Shown: in pieces, positions 17,405 through 26,227 of the stretch | Numbering within the stretch: position 1 is the first letter of the stretch | How the letters are laid out: the number at the start of each line of letters is the position of its first letter | DNA from: Micromonospora lutea | GTDB lineage: Bacteria > Actinomycetota > Actinomycetes > Mycobacteriales > Micromonosporaceae | Reading direction: 5' to 3' | DNA length: 64,000 nt | Assembly (NCBI RefSeq): GCF_016863535.1 | Contig: NZ_BOPB01000001.1 | Location: 1-64,000 of the forward strand | Position numbers and translations under genes: made by a program | The notes under the pieces: generated by a model | What the model saw: the letters and a program-made list of their open reading frames with translations, nothing else | Told to the model about the DNA's origin: nothing | Databases searched by the model: none

Positions 17405-20400
17405 TCAGTTCATGTCGCGCAGGGCGCGGTAGAGCGGGTCGTAGAGGGCTTGCACCAGCGATCGGTCGATCGCCGTCTGCGCCGACTCGGGATCGAAATA
17501 GGGCGCGAGTTCGTGCAGCATGCTGGCGAGCAGGCTGGTCGCTGGGGTGTCGTCTCCGGTGAAGCCGGCCTCGCGGGGTGAGAAGGCTCCGTCGACGAAG
17601 TAGACGCGGGCGGCGACACCTCCGCGCACCAGTCGTCCAATGACCTGCCAGATGACCACGAGCTGATCCCAGGTAAAGGCCGACTTCTCATCGGGGGGCA
17701 GGCTGGTCCAGGACAGGCGGCGGGTGAGGAAGCGGTGCCATTTGCGGGCGGCCTCGGCCCGAAAGCGCAGTCCGGCGTCGTCCGGGCTTCCGGCGGCCAG
17801 AGCGGTCTGAGTGAAGCGACGGCCTGGGCCGCGGACTTGGCGGACCGCCCAGTCGTTGATCGCCTGAGTGGCCAGGGAGATGTCGTCAGGACGATGATGC
17901 GGGCGGGCGAGGAAGTACACGCTGCCGATGGCGGCTTTACCGCCGGGAACCACGATGTTGTGCCCGCGCTCGACGGCCAGCAGCGGCGCGATCAGCAACT
18001 GCCCGCCGACGTCGGGGAACTTGGCCAGCTCGCCGCGGCGAAGGTGAAGCTGGCGGGTGTCGGCGGGCAGGTTGCTCCAGGAATGGTCGAGGTCGGTGTC
18101 GTCGGATACCAGGACCGTGACGTTGCCAGTCCATTCCGGCAGGGTGTTGAGGTAGTGCCCGGCACGGTGCGCCTCGGCGTAGCTGCCGACCAGCAACAGA
18201 ATCCGGCGGCGTTGTGGGTCGTCGATATCGTCCAGTTCCTGCTGCAGCAGCGAGGTCGCGCCGGTCAGGCTGCGGTCAGGTACGGCCAGTTGGTGCAGCA
18301 TCTGCTCGAGCTGAGCGGGACGCTGCCGAGGGTCGGTGCCCGACAGCCGCAGGGCGGTGGTGACGCCGGGCGGGTAGAGGAAGAGCTTGCGGAAGGTGCT
18401 CTTCTTGATGGCGGCGACCTCGTGTTCGTGGGGCCGCAGCACGGCGTCGACCTGGGCGTGCAGGTGGTAGCGGCTGGAGGTGCCGGCCCAGCTGGTGGCC
18501 GACATCAACAGCACATGCGGACCGGGTCGGTTGTCCACGGCAGGGATGTCGGTTAGCTCCAGCAGCAGCTCGCGGCCGACACCGTTGCAGCGAAAGAACC
18601 GCAGCTCACCGCTCTGATCGCCGTCCTCGTTGCGGTCGTCGGCCTGGAACTGAAAGCCCAGCACGTTACCCATGGGGGATTCGGGAACCACCGGCATGTA
18701 GTCCTTGGGCGGCCGGCGCGACAGCACATTGGAGGTCGAGTCCAGGTTGAGCGCAGCTTCGACGCGCGGCCACAGAATGGTCATGCGGTCAAGACGATCG
18801 TGCAGGACCGCCAGCACGAGGGTAAATTCGAAGCGGTGCAGGTTGGCGTCAAGGTCACCGGCGACGGAGGCATTGTTCGGGACCAGCTGGCGCAGCAACT
18901 TCTTCAGCCGCTCACGGCTGAACTCGCGAACGAATACCCCGCGGGGGGCGTGCAGCAACTCCGTCGCCATCGCCACGAGCGCGTTGACCAGGTCCGTGGT
19001 GGTGTCCTCGGGACCACGCCCGCGCAACGGGGTCAGCGGCGAGTCGCGGAAACTGCCGAGAACGGTGTCGACACGCTGGAGCTCGGCACGCTGAGAGGCA
19101 AGTTTGTCCCCGTCGGGAGCCACGGCATTCTCGTTATCGGCGCGGTTGCGCCTACGCAGCTTGGGAAACCACTCATTGATCAGCCACTGGTGCAAGGTCA
19201 TCGCGCTGAAGTAGTCCTGCGTGATCCATCGCCGCAGCGGCTCGTCATTGATCAGCATCGAGTAGATCCGGTCGGTGGCCGTGATGACCGTGTTGAGCGC
19301 GTTGTTCCAATCGTCGATCTCGTCACTCGACAACTGCAGCCGGCCCTGCGCGGCCAGCTCGGTGAGCTTGTGCTTGCCGACCTCGTCGAGCCACGACTCC
19401 GCACCACGGGCCACCAGCGTCGCCGCTGGCGCGAACGCGGTGTCGAGCTGCATCTGTACCCGATCGGCCTCGTCGACGATGATCAGGTCGCTGCGGCGGC
19501 AGGCCAGCTCCAGGTAGCGCATATTCTCGTCGTTCAGATGGTCGGGCACACGACTGTGCACCAGCGATGCCGGCGTAGCGACCCAGATCTCCGCGTCGAC
19601 CAGGTCACGAGCTGCACTATGCCGCGGGCACGCAGTCCACACCGGGCATCCGTGACGTTTCGGCCTGGCTGGCCTACGGCGGCGACGCAGGAACCCCGTG
19701 CTGGCGGAGTCGGGATCGTCGTGCTCGAGCTCGGCCTTCTCGACATCGTCAGCGTTGTACAAACCGGTGCATGGTGCGGCGGCGATCGCCAGCGCCCGAC
19801 GTGCCTCGAACCCCCGTAAGGCGTCGAGCGGGCAGGCGCTCGACAGGTGCGCGAAACCCGGGTTGTCATGATTCAGCATGCTCTGTGTGGCAGACTCGCT
19901 GCGCCGATGCAACCGCTGAATATTGCGTTCGAGGGTGGACTTTCCCAGGATCGGCGCGGCGTGCACACCGAGGCGACGAAACTGCTCGGCGATGGTCAGC
20001 ACTTCGGCGACGTCACCCACGACGATCGTGGTCCGGCGTCGGTCAGCCGGGCGCTCGCGGGTGGCGAGCTGGAAGGCCAGAATGTCGCGAATCGTGGACT
20101 TGCCGGCGCCGACCATGCCAACCAGGTTCATCAGCCTGTCGATGCGCAGCCGGGGATGGGTCTGGAACGCCCCGGCGGCTTCGTCGCGCAGCAGCAACTC
20201 GACCCGCCGTAGACGCTTCTTCCAATCGTTGAGCTTGCGAGGCGTGCGGTTCTCCGCCAGATCCGCGGCGTTGGCGGCGACCTCCAGGGCGTCCATAGCA
20301 TCAGCTGCGGCTTCCAGTTCGGTCATGGTGACGGTGATCGGCTGGCCGTTGCCTGGCGGCGCCGCCCTGATGTCATGCCCGATCCAGGGCTTGAGGCCGA

Positions 20401-20938
20401 TCAGCTCGACGGGGATGTTCACGGAGTGGCGCTGATCGCGGACGTAGAACAGCTGGTCTCCGGCGCCGGCGATGGGCAGCTCGCGCCGCTCCAGAGGAGG
20501 CGGCTGGGTCAGCAACCGCTCATAGACCTCCCTGCGGTCGTGCGCGCGGGTGGGCTCGAGCGCCTTGGCCAGATCGTCGATGGTCTCGAACGTGTAGCCG
20601 CGCAGCGTGATGTCGACGTCGAGATACATGTGTAGCGAGTTGTGCCAGGTGTAGCGGCGGCTGCGGTCCCACAGGAAATGCCGAGCGCGCCGGATCATCA
20701 GCCGTGCTTCGTTGGTACGTACGTCGCCGAACGCTTTTTCATACGGATAGCCGCTGAGCAGGGTCCAGATGTCGCGCACCGGCCGGGTCGGCATGACCTG
20801 CGTGCCGAGGTAGATCGCCAGCTCAACGTCGAGCAGGTCACCGATGCCGAACCCGGCAGGTGCCTTCCACGCGCCACGGAATTCGCCGGCGAGGTCGCCG
20901 TGCCAGCTACTGCGATCACGCATCGTCGCCTCCCGCAA
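17405..20938 (-). CDS. DinG/XPD-like Fe-S superfamily 2 helicase of the pPIWI-RE system
   Basis: The protein has 1177 residues. Walker A GMVGAGKST lies at ~274-282. Four cysteines (C369, C390, C431, C437; GCPVWTACPRH) sit between the Walker A and the DEAD box (~489-492, IIVDEADR), as in the Fe-S domain of XPD/DinG helicases. After it comes IWVATPASLVHSRV, typical of the family. Motif VI is QVIGRLVRGG near the C-terminus, preceded by AVERGHNIVVP. The N-terminal ~260 residues are specific to pPIWI-RE-linked helicases. The start ATG overlaps the REase gene by 23 bases. It would unwind DNA or RNA-DNA hybrids for the pPIWI-RE protein and the nucleases. Confidence 0.82.
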   Translation of the reverse strand: MREATMRDRSSWHGDLAGEFRGAWKAPAGFGIGDLLDVELAIYLGTQVMPTRPVRDIWTLLSGYPYEKAFGDVRTNEARLMIRRARHFLWDRSRRYTWHNSLHMYLDVDITLRGYTFETIDDLAKALEPTRAHDRREVYERLLTQPPPLERRELPIAGAGDQLFYVRDQRHSVNIPVELIGLKPWIGHDIRAAPPGNGQPITVTMTELEAAADAMDALEVAANAADLAENRTPRKLNDWKKRLRRVELLLRDEAAGAFQTHPRLRIDRLMNLVGMVGAGKSTIRDILAFQLATRERPADRRRTTIVVGDVAEVLTIAEQFRRLGVHAAPILGKSTLERNIQRLHRRSESATQSMLNHDNPGFAHLSSACPLDALRGFEARRALAIAAAPCTGLYNADDVEKAELEHDDPDSASTGFLRRRRRPARPKRHGCPVWTACPRHSAARDLVDAEIWVATPASLVHSRVPDHLNDENMRYLELACRRSDLIIVDEADRVQMQLDTAFAPAATLVARGAESWLDEVGKHKLTELAAQGRLQLSSDEIDDWNNALNTVITATDRIYSMLINDEPLRRWITQDYFSAMTLHQWLINEWFPKLRRRNRADNENAVAPDGDKLASQRAELQRVDTVLGSFRDSPLTPLRGRGPEDTTTDLVNALVAMATELLHAPRGVFVREFSRERLKKLLRQLVPNNASVAGDLDANLHRFEFTLVLAVLHDRLDRMTILWPRVEAALNLDSTSNVLSRRPPKDYMPVVPESPMGNVLGFQFQADDRNEDGDQSGELRFFRCNGVGRELLLELTDIPAVDNRPGPHVLLMSATSWAGTSSRYHLHAQVDAVLRPHEHEVAAIKKSTFRKLFLYPPGVTTALRLSGTDPRQRPAQLEQMLHQLAVPDRSLTGATSLLQQELDDIDDPQRRRILLLVGSYAEAHRAGHYLNTLPEWTGNVTVLVSDDTDLDHSWSNLPADTRQLHLRRGELAKFPDVGGQLLIAPLLAVERGHNIVVPGGKAAIGSVYFLARPHHRPDDISLATQAINDWAVRQVRGPGRRFTQTALAAGSPDDAGLRFRAEAARKWHRFLTRRLSWTSLPPDEKSAFTWDQLVVIWQVIGRLVRGGVAARVYFVDGAFSPREAGFTGDDTPATSLLASMLHELAPYFDPESAQTAIDRSLVQALYDPLYRALRDMN

Positions 20939-22073
20939 AGCCGTTCCTACGCAGCCGGGTCAAGGTAGTTGTCAACATGCGGAGAAACGCCTTGTCGCTG
21001 AGCAGGGTCACCTGCTCCTTGACCTCCGGCGGGCAGAAATGCTCAAAGACGATCTTGTAGTCCTCGCGGTCGTCGAACCGGTACTGCGGCACCACCAGGA
21101 AGGCCCGGTTGTACGGCGGTTCCGGCCGGAACCGGGTGGCGCTGTGTCCGAGCAGGGCAGGGTTCGCGCGGTCTTTCACGTCGATGGCCCACACCTGCTG
21201 GTTCGGTAGAGTGATTCTCAGGTCGTAGGCGTCGCAGCCCGGCCACATCTCCGGGACGAGGCCCTTGCCGATGAGCTTCCGTTCCAGCTCGACCTCGGCC
21301 AACCCCGGGCCGGTGATGAACATGCGCAGCGGCGCTCGCAGCAAATGCAGCCCGCCGGTCGAGCGATCGTCGATGAAGTCTTTCGGGGTGGCGTGAGCTT
21401 CGCGGCGGCAGCGGTCCAGCTCGCACCGCCAGGACCGACCATCGGGTTTGAGCAGACAGTGGCAACGTGCGCACGTAGCGAAGCGTCCGTCGGTGCCTCG
21501 GTAGGCGGCCGGGGCCGGCTCGTAGCACCGGTTCACCGTCTCCAAAACGGTGCCCAGCTCGGGATGCTCACCGATCAGCGTCGCCTTGTCGATACCGGTC
21601 AGCACCGGCTTGTCAATCAAAAGACGCCGGAACGCGGTGTAGGACTGCGGCGATCGTGCCGCCTCGCACTGCGCGAAGACCGTACGGATGATCTCGTTTT
21701 CGAAGAGCTCGGCGGCGGCATCGGGTCCTGAGACCTCCCACTCATAGCATCGCTGGGTGGGGACCCCGGTTTGCGCGTCGACCAGGAACTCGTCCAAGCT
21801 CTCGGCTTCCGCCGGCAGGTCAAACGGCCATTGTCCGATCGGCCTGGTAGCCGCCCAGCGCGCCATGCCTGCGACGCTCGCCGGCGGCTCCATCTCGCGC
21901 AGCAGGCATTGCAGGACCAGGTGGTTGTAGGCCTTCTGCACCTTGTCCGAGTAGATCGGATCCGGAGACCTGTCGTGACGCGACAGGTCGACCAGAGCCG
22001 TCGCGACCATGCGCAGCAGCGTCACCCCGGCGAAGGTGGACAGATCAGGCGGGCTGTTCACGGTCAGCACCAC
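20916..22073 (-). CDS. Zinc-ribbon REase-fold endonuclease of the pPIWI-RE system
   Basis: The protein has 385 residues. The N-terminal ~190 residues are helical (the pPIWI-RE-linked Y-type region). A zinc ribbon follows with CARC (201/204) and C217/C222. The C-terminal REase domain has E264, D284 (DAYDLRITLP) and D298-x-K300 (VWAIDVKD), a complete PD-(D/E)xK core, so it is probably an active DNA endonuclease. The GTG start at 22073 overlaps the upstream nuclease gene by 29 bases, and its end overlaps the helicase by 23, a strong sign of one operon. In the known three-gene system this is the enzyme thought to cut the target DNA. The domain assignment is from motifs and gene order. Confidence 0.78.
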   Translation of the reverse strand: MVLTVNSPPDLSTFAGVTLLRMVATALVDLSRHDRSPDPIYSDKVQKAYNHLVLQCLLREMEPPASVAGMARWAATRPIGQWPFDLPAEAESLDEFLVDAQTGVPTQRCYEWEVSGPDAAAELFENEIIRTVFAQCEAARSPQSYTAFRRLLIDKPVLTGIDKATLIGEHPELGTVLETVNRCYEPAPAAYRGTDGRFATCARCHCLLKPDGRSWRCELDRCRREAHATPKDFIDDRSTGGLHLLRAPLRMFITGPGLAEVELERKLIGKGLVPEMWPGCDAYDLRITLPNQQVWAIDVKDRANPALLGHSATRFRPEPPYNRAFLVVPQYRFDDREDYKIVFEHFCPPEVKEQVTLLSDKAFLRMLTTTLTRLRRNGFAGGDDA

Positions 22074-23766
22074 GAGCGGTCTCCTGAGAGAACGGCGGCG
22101 GGTCTGTTTCCGCCGCGCTGGGACACCACCTACTTACCGGACAGGTACGACAGTTCTCGCCAGGTGCTGCGGCGAAGGTGTTGTCCTCGCGCCACGGCTG
22201 CGCCCTCCTCCGCAGGACTGCGTACGCCTTATCGAGCTCCTGCGGATCTGACGGGTCGACCATGATGAGATCCGCTCCGGCCGGCCGGAGAATTTCCAGC
22301 TCCACTCGGGAACCGTCGACGGGTCCGCCGAGCAGGCCTCGCCCGAGGATGGCCGTCGCGAGTGCAACCTGCGGGAACTCTGTGACGACATCCTCGCCAC
22401 CACGCTGGCGGCGCCGGGTGGTCTTGATCTCGCGCCACACCCAGGCGCCGTCGTCGCGGTAGACGAGGTCGGGCTTGGCGATCACCAGAGTCTGCGCAGC
22501 TGTGTCATGAAAGGCGAAAGTCTCTTCGATCCTGAGGTCTGAGGTGCTCTCTTCAAGAGGGCACACGGACGGATGATGCGCGAGCATCCGCATGCCCGCC
22601 TCGGCTGCATCAGCGTCGAGCTCCCAGCGCGGGTCGGCCCATCTGATGTCACCTGGCATGTCCGCGTGCTGGCACGGTCCCCTTGCTTTCGCGTGCAGCA
22701 TCTCCAAATAGCAGTGAACTGCCTGACCGATCCGGGCCGGAGTGGCGTACTCGTTGACCTTCGGCAGGCGCAACGTCTGCAGGTAATGCTGGGCCGGGCA
22801 ACTGGCGTAATAACGTAAGTCGGTGATCGACACCTGACGCAGCTTCGTTCGCCGGTCCGACCGCAGCCCCAGCAGTCCCGGAGCTCGCATCACCTCGTCA
22901 CAGGCCAGCACGAGACGGCATTTGAGACAATCGCCGCCTGGGCGGCGCTTCTGGCCATGAAGGACCTGACCGGCAGCGCGGCGTCCATGCCTCTCGTAAA
23001 GAGCGGCGGCATCCTCGATGGTTCCGTCGAACAGGACCCTTCTCAAGCCTTCGGTGAGGTCGATGTCGGCGACCACGACGCGAGAGACCTCTTCGCGTGC
23101 CCGGACAAAGAACTTCTTCTCCCACTCATCCGGCCACGGCGCGGGACGGCCGTACGCGGCCGTGTAGGCCGCGACCGCCACCTCGGCCTCGCTGCGCTGG
23201 CGCTCTAGCATGTTCGCGAGGCGAATCAGCCGCAGTTCACGCACCGCACCGTCGGCCGAACGGTAGCGTCGGCCCCAAGCCCACAGCTCGCGAACACCTT
23301 GATCGACATGCTGGACCACCCACCAGTGGGCGACTGGCAGCATTGATGGCTCTGGCTCACGGATCGACAGGTAGCTGCGTGCGGCATGCTTAATGAAGGT
23401 TGCGAGACCGTCGTGAAGCGGCTGCTTTGCCAGTACAGACCTCAGTGCCTCATCAACCGGTCGGCGGTCGAACTCGACAGCGTCGCATACGTCCATGACC
23501 AGCCGCACCGGCACCGGCGGCTTGTCACGACTCGGCCAAGCGGCAGGCTTAAGCCCCGGTCTCGACTTAACCGCAAGGTGCATCGCGCACCTCTGTTCTC
23601 CCCCAGTCAAGACGCTCAAGGCCACCCGCATGGGCGATGTGCTGCCAGCGAGTTCAGGCGGCGCGGTCCAGGACCTTGTAGGCGGTGTGTCCTCGCGTGT
23701 TCTCTGATCGGGAACGAGGGGTAGGGCGCCGCGTTGTTCCAGGGGTAACGGCTTCCTGTCTGACAT
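22045..23766 (-). CDS. RecB/AddB/Cas4-type PD-(D/E)xK nuclease with Fe-S cysteines
   Basis: The protein has 573 residues. The C-terminal half has all the RecB-type nuclease landmarks: H351 (GQAVHCYLE), D433 (KPDLVYRDD), E446 and K448 (WREIKTT) and Q466 (FPQVALA). It also has the AddB/Cas4 iron-sulfur arrangement of one Cys before the core (C323) and three after it (C539, C542, C548; CRTCPVSRWC). An extra CLKCRLVLAC group lies at 280-289. The N-terminal ~270 residues are an unrecognised helical region. The ATG at 23766 has GGGAG upstream. It is the first gene of the minus-strand block and overlaps the REase by 29 bases. It is not part of the three-gene core as I recall it; end resection or generation of single strands is a plausible role. 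Confidence 0.78.
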   Translation of the reverse strand: MSDRKPLPLEQRGALPLVPDQRTREDTPPTRSWTAPPELAGSTSPMRVALSVLTGGEQRCAMHLAVKSRPGLKPAAWPSRDKPPVPVRLVMDVCDAVEFDRRPVDEALRSVLAKQPLHDGLATFIKHAARSYLSIREPEPSMLPVAHWWVVQHVDQGVRELWAWGRRYRSADGAVRELRLIRLANMLERQRSEAEVAVAAYTAAYGRPAPWPDEWEKKFFVRAREEVSRVVVADIDLTEGLRRVLFDGTIEDAAALYERHGRRAAGQVLHGQKRRPGGDCLKCRLVLACDEVMRAPGLLGLRSDRRTKLRQVSITDLRYYASCPAQHYLQTLRLPKVNEYATPARIGQAVHCYLEMLHAKARGPCQHADMPGDIRWADPRWELDADAAEAGMRMLAHHPSVCPLEESTSDLRIEETFAFHDTAAQTLVIAKPDLVYRDDGAWVWREIKTTRRRQRGGEDVVTEFPQVALATAILGRGLLGGPVDGSRVELEILRPAGADLIMVDPSDPQELDKAYAVLRRRAQPWREDNTFAAAPGENCRTCPVSRWCPSAAETDPPPFSQETARGADREQPA

Positions 23767-24802
23767 CGCGCTCCCATGGCGGTGGTGTCTGCGCGGCTCG
23801 GCACCCTTAGGCGTGATCGCAAAGTGTGAGCGATTGATGACGGGGCGTAGGAACGCTAGCAGACCCCGTTATGCGAGTAGCCGCCGACGTGGTGCGTCCG
23901 TGTGTCGTGATCAGGTGCACCCGAACTCGGCACAGGCTGACACGGAGCGGTGCGTCCATGATGGATGAATCTTGTCTTAGGTTTTCCCTGATCGCCCACC
24001 GTCTTACAGCAATACGCATCACCCTGTCTATCTCGTGAGCCCGATGCCAGCCAGAAGGTTGTCAAAAATCTGACCTGCCGCTTTATGGACGCTTGACTAC
24101 ATTTAGCTTGCCGTAGTCGAAAGTAGGTGCCCGATCGATCTGATGCCCAAATCGCGAGCTGTGGCGATCGTGGTTGCTCGGTGGCTGCTCGGGCGTCAGG
24201 GGACTGACGCGGACGAGCCGCTACCCGCGCGGACCAGACCAGAGACGCGGCACCCACCTTGTCATCGACGAGTGCGAATTGCTGGCGTCGCCACCACGTA
24301 GACCTGTATGAACGCAACCGGATCGGGGCGGACGGTCGGGCTTGCGGTCGTACGAGTTGGGTCGAGTGTTGGTCGTAGAGGATATGCGCTCATGGCTTTG
24401 CACTACGGATCAGATGCTTCACAAGGTCGATCCGGGTGCTTCGCTCGCGTCGCTCCGGTGGTCCCGGCGTAGCGCTTCAACCCGCCCTGCTCGCGACCGC
24501 GTCGCGGGTGGCGAGGTTTCAACGAGGATCCCGATCAGGCGTGGGGTGCGAGGTGAGGGTCCGGCGACAAGTCCTTACCGATCTTGCTGATGTGTACGCC
24601 GTGTGCTCTCCAGCCGAGGTCGCCGCGTGCCAATCCGTGCTACTTCAGGTCAATCGGGGTTAACGATCATGGTGGCTAGGCCTGCCTGGTGTGGTCGGCG
24701 TGTGGTCGTCGGTCGGGGCGGCTGGCTGGGTCAACGCAGGTCAACGTGGGTCACTCCCTGCCAACGCGGGTCGACCCGCAGGTCGTTACACTGGCCACTC
24801 GC
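23767..24802. other. 1-kb non-coding stretch between the defence operon and tRNA-Arg
   Basis: No credible gene is present. GC content is lower than in the flanking genes and short frames do not resemble proteins. The promoter for the leftward pPIWI-RE block must lie in the first few hundred bases. I cannot fix a -10/-35 pair. Near the tRNA there are repeated GGGTCAACG-like units (24728-24769) and a perfect 14-bp palindrome GCGGGTCGACCCGC at 24766-24779. These could be recombinase arm sites or chance. Confidence 0.35.
24786..24791 (+). promoter_or_regulatory. Candidate -10 box of the tRNA-Arg gene
   Basis: TACACT sits 12 bases before the mature tRNA 5' end, the right distance for a tRNA promoter with a short leader. 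No convincing -35 hexamer is visible about 17 bases upstream. Confidence 0.35.
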
Positions 24803-24878
24803 GCCCTCGTAGCTCAGGGGATAGAGCATCGGTTTCCTAAACCGTGTGTCGCAGGTTCGAATCCTGCCGGGGGCACCA
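24803..24878 (+). tRNA. tRNA-Arg (anticodon CCT)
   Basis: A full cloverleaf can be drawn. The acceptor stem GCCCTCG pairs with CGGGGGC with one G-U. The D arm is GCTC...GAGC. The anticodon loop TTCCTAA has CCT at positions 34-36. The T arm is GCAGG-TTCGAAT-CCTGC. The CCA end is encoded (ACCA to 24878). The base pair at 27-43 is a U-U mismatch. Its 3' half is duplicated at 28302-28342, so this gene is the integration site of a mobile element and has been restored by it. Confidence 0.96.
24834..24874 (+). repeat. attL: 41-bp tRNA-Arg 3' segment, left end of an integrated element
   Basis: From the anticodon loop to the last acceptor base, these 41 bases are identical to 28302-28342. Such an identity segment at a tRNA 3' end is the standard crossover site of tyrosine-recombinase elements. 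The repeats bound about 3.5 kb. Confidence 0.85.
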
Positions 24879-24899
24879 GGTCACAGCCTTGATCACCAA

Positions 24900-25046
24900 T
24901 CACTGATCCGCCTTTCGGGGCTTACGTGCCCGCTGCGTGCCCGATCGCCTTGCGATCTTCAACCGGCTCGCGTCCTCAGCGACCTCAACGTCTCGCCAGT
25001 CCACCGCACGGACGTAGTGACGAGTCGTGACACTGCGTTGGAATTC
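24900..25046 (-). pseudogene. C-terminal stub of a tyrosine recombinase next to attL
   Basis: The minus frame ends with SVTTRHYVRAVDWRDVEVAE and a basic tail (KIARRSGTQRARKPRKADQ). This matches the last strand of a tyrosine recombinase (…TTxRHYV…), where the Tyr is the nucleophile. Upstream sequence no longer reads as integrase. Its place just inside the tRNA attachment site, pointing toward the tRNA, is where an element's integrase normally sits. The element has therefore lost its integrase and is fixed in place. Confidence 0.55.
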
Positions 25047-25246
25047 CGAGCCGGCGAGGCGCCACCAGGACCCAGACGGGATGGCAGCAGAAACTGGCTC
25101 ATGTGCCTGACCGAGCACGCCGTAGCCCTTCTATTCAGGTCGTAGGCACCCGAGAATTCTTCGGGCCTCGTCGCGCACCCCGGCGTCTTCATCCATTACT
25201 AGGTCCCCCCGAAGGTGCTTGGTCAGGCGGTCTGCGCCCGCGGGCG

Positions 25247-25556
25247 TCACCAGTCAGGGTTGCAGTCCAGAGCAGCCTGGATCTCGTCGGCGGTGGCTTC
25301 GTCGGCGGCATAGCTACCGGCTAACAACACAAGGCGTAGACCCATGGCGTCTTGGCGTTCCAGCATCGCCTTGGCCGTTTCCCAAGTCACCGCAGTGTCT
25401 TGGGGATCCAAGAGAAGACGGCAAGAGAGTGCCGGCTACCTCGTCGATTTCGCGAGATCTCGCAAGATGCCGCCCGGCTTCAGCGCGAACTGACCAGGTA
25501 GGCGAGTCGGCATTCCTGATCGCTTTGCCCAGTTCTTGATCGTCGGAGAACACCAT
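25247..25556 (-). pseudogene. Small helical (HEAT-like) protein gene, one frameshift
   Basis: The gene starts at ATG 25556-25554 with MVFSDDQELGKAIRNADSP, then TWSVRAEAGRHLARSREID and EVAGTL. Near 25405-25415 the frame slips. The next frame continues with LLDPQDTAVTWETAKAMLER, QDAMGLRLVLLAGSY and AADEATADEIQAALDCNPDW, to TGA 25249-25247. Joined, it is ~103 residues of helical repeat, like small actinobacterial HEAT-like proteins with a WSVR-x-AG motif. I take it as a recently broken gene. The exact lesion is an insertion or deletion in TCTTCTCTTGG. Function is unknown, though such proteins often accompany toxin or immunity loci. Confidence 0.6.
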
Positions 25557-25799
25557 GCCCCCAGACTGCCAGGGGTGCTGCCACTGGCGCTGACCAGCGA
25601 CCTGCAAGGCAGTGGCCGGCCATCTGACCATCCCGTGCCAGCGAGCAGTCCGCATCCAGTCCGCAAGAGGTCGGCGGACGGTGGGGGAGTTGTGAGAGAC
25701 GCCGAGAGGTGTTTCCGCTGCTAGACGCCCATCAATCCAGGTCGGCGGGGCAGGCATCTTGATCTCATACCGGTTTCAACCAGTCCTTGCAATACCACT

Positions 25800-25934
25800 G
25801 TCCTGCGTGGACTGTGGACGATGACAGGTCGTTGAGGGTTCGCCCGGCGTTCTCCACCCGAGTGCTTTGCGTGGCCGGCTGTTCAATGTTGCCGCCACCG
25901 CGGCGAGTTCGCCGGTGTTCCAGCGGGCCAGGTC
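25800..25934 (-). pseudogene. IS30-family transposase C-terminal remnant
   Basis: Reading leftward, the frame gives DLARWNTGELAAVAATLNSR and then PRKALGWRTP, the characteristic end of IS30 transposases (…LNxRPRKxLGWxTPAEAL). The following GEPSTTC should read AEALNDL, so one base is lost; the other frame has LNDLSSSTVHAG. No upstream DDE core is visible. It is a short dead fragment inside the element. Confidence 0.6.
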
Positions 25935-26227
25935 CGGCCGGCCCCAAACAGCCGAGCACGAAGGGCTATGGATCAGCGCCCGACGTCAGAGACGTGAGCA
26001 GACGCGTCCGAAGAAGCGCCAGGACTTACAGGCGAGTAGTCATCGGGCCGGACTTTCCCGGCTCCGAACGGATTGACGCAGGCCAAGTCGAGGCCGTCCA
26101 GACCGATGCCACTGCCGAAACGTTCTCGATAGGATCAAGGCACCGCGCAAGCGCGGTGCAACGCCGCCCCACCCGGCCTGCTGACAGCCTGTGGCCGGCA
26201 TCGGCCGCCGGGGGAGGGCTCTTCGGC

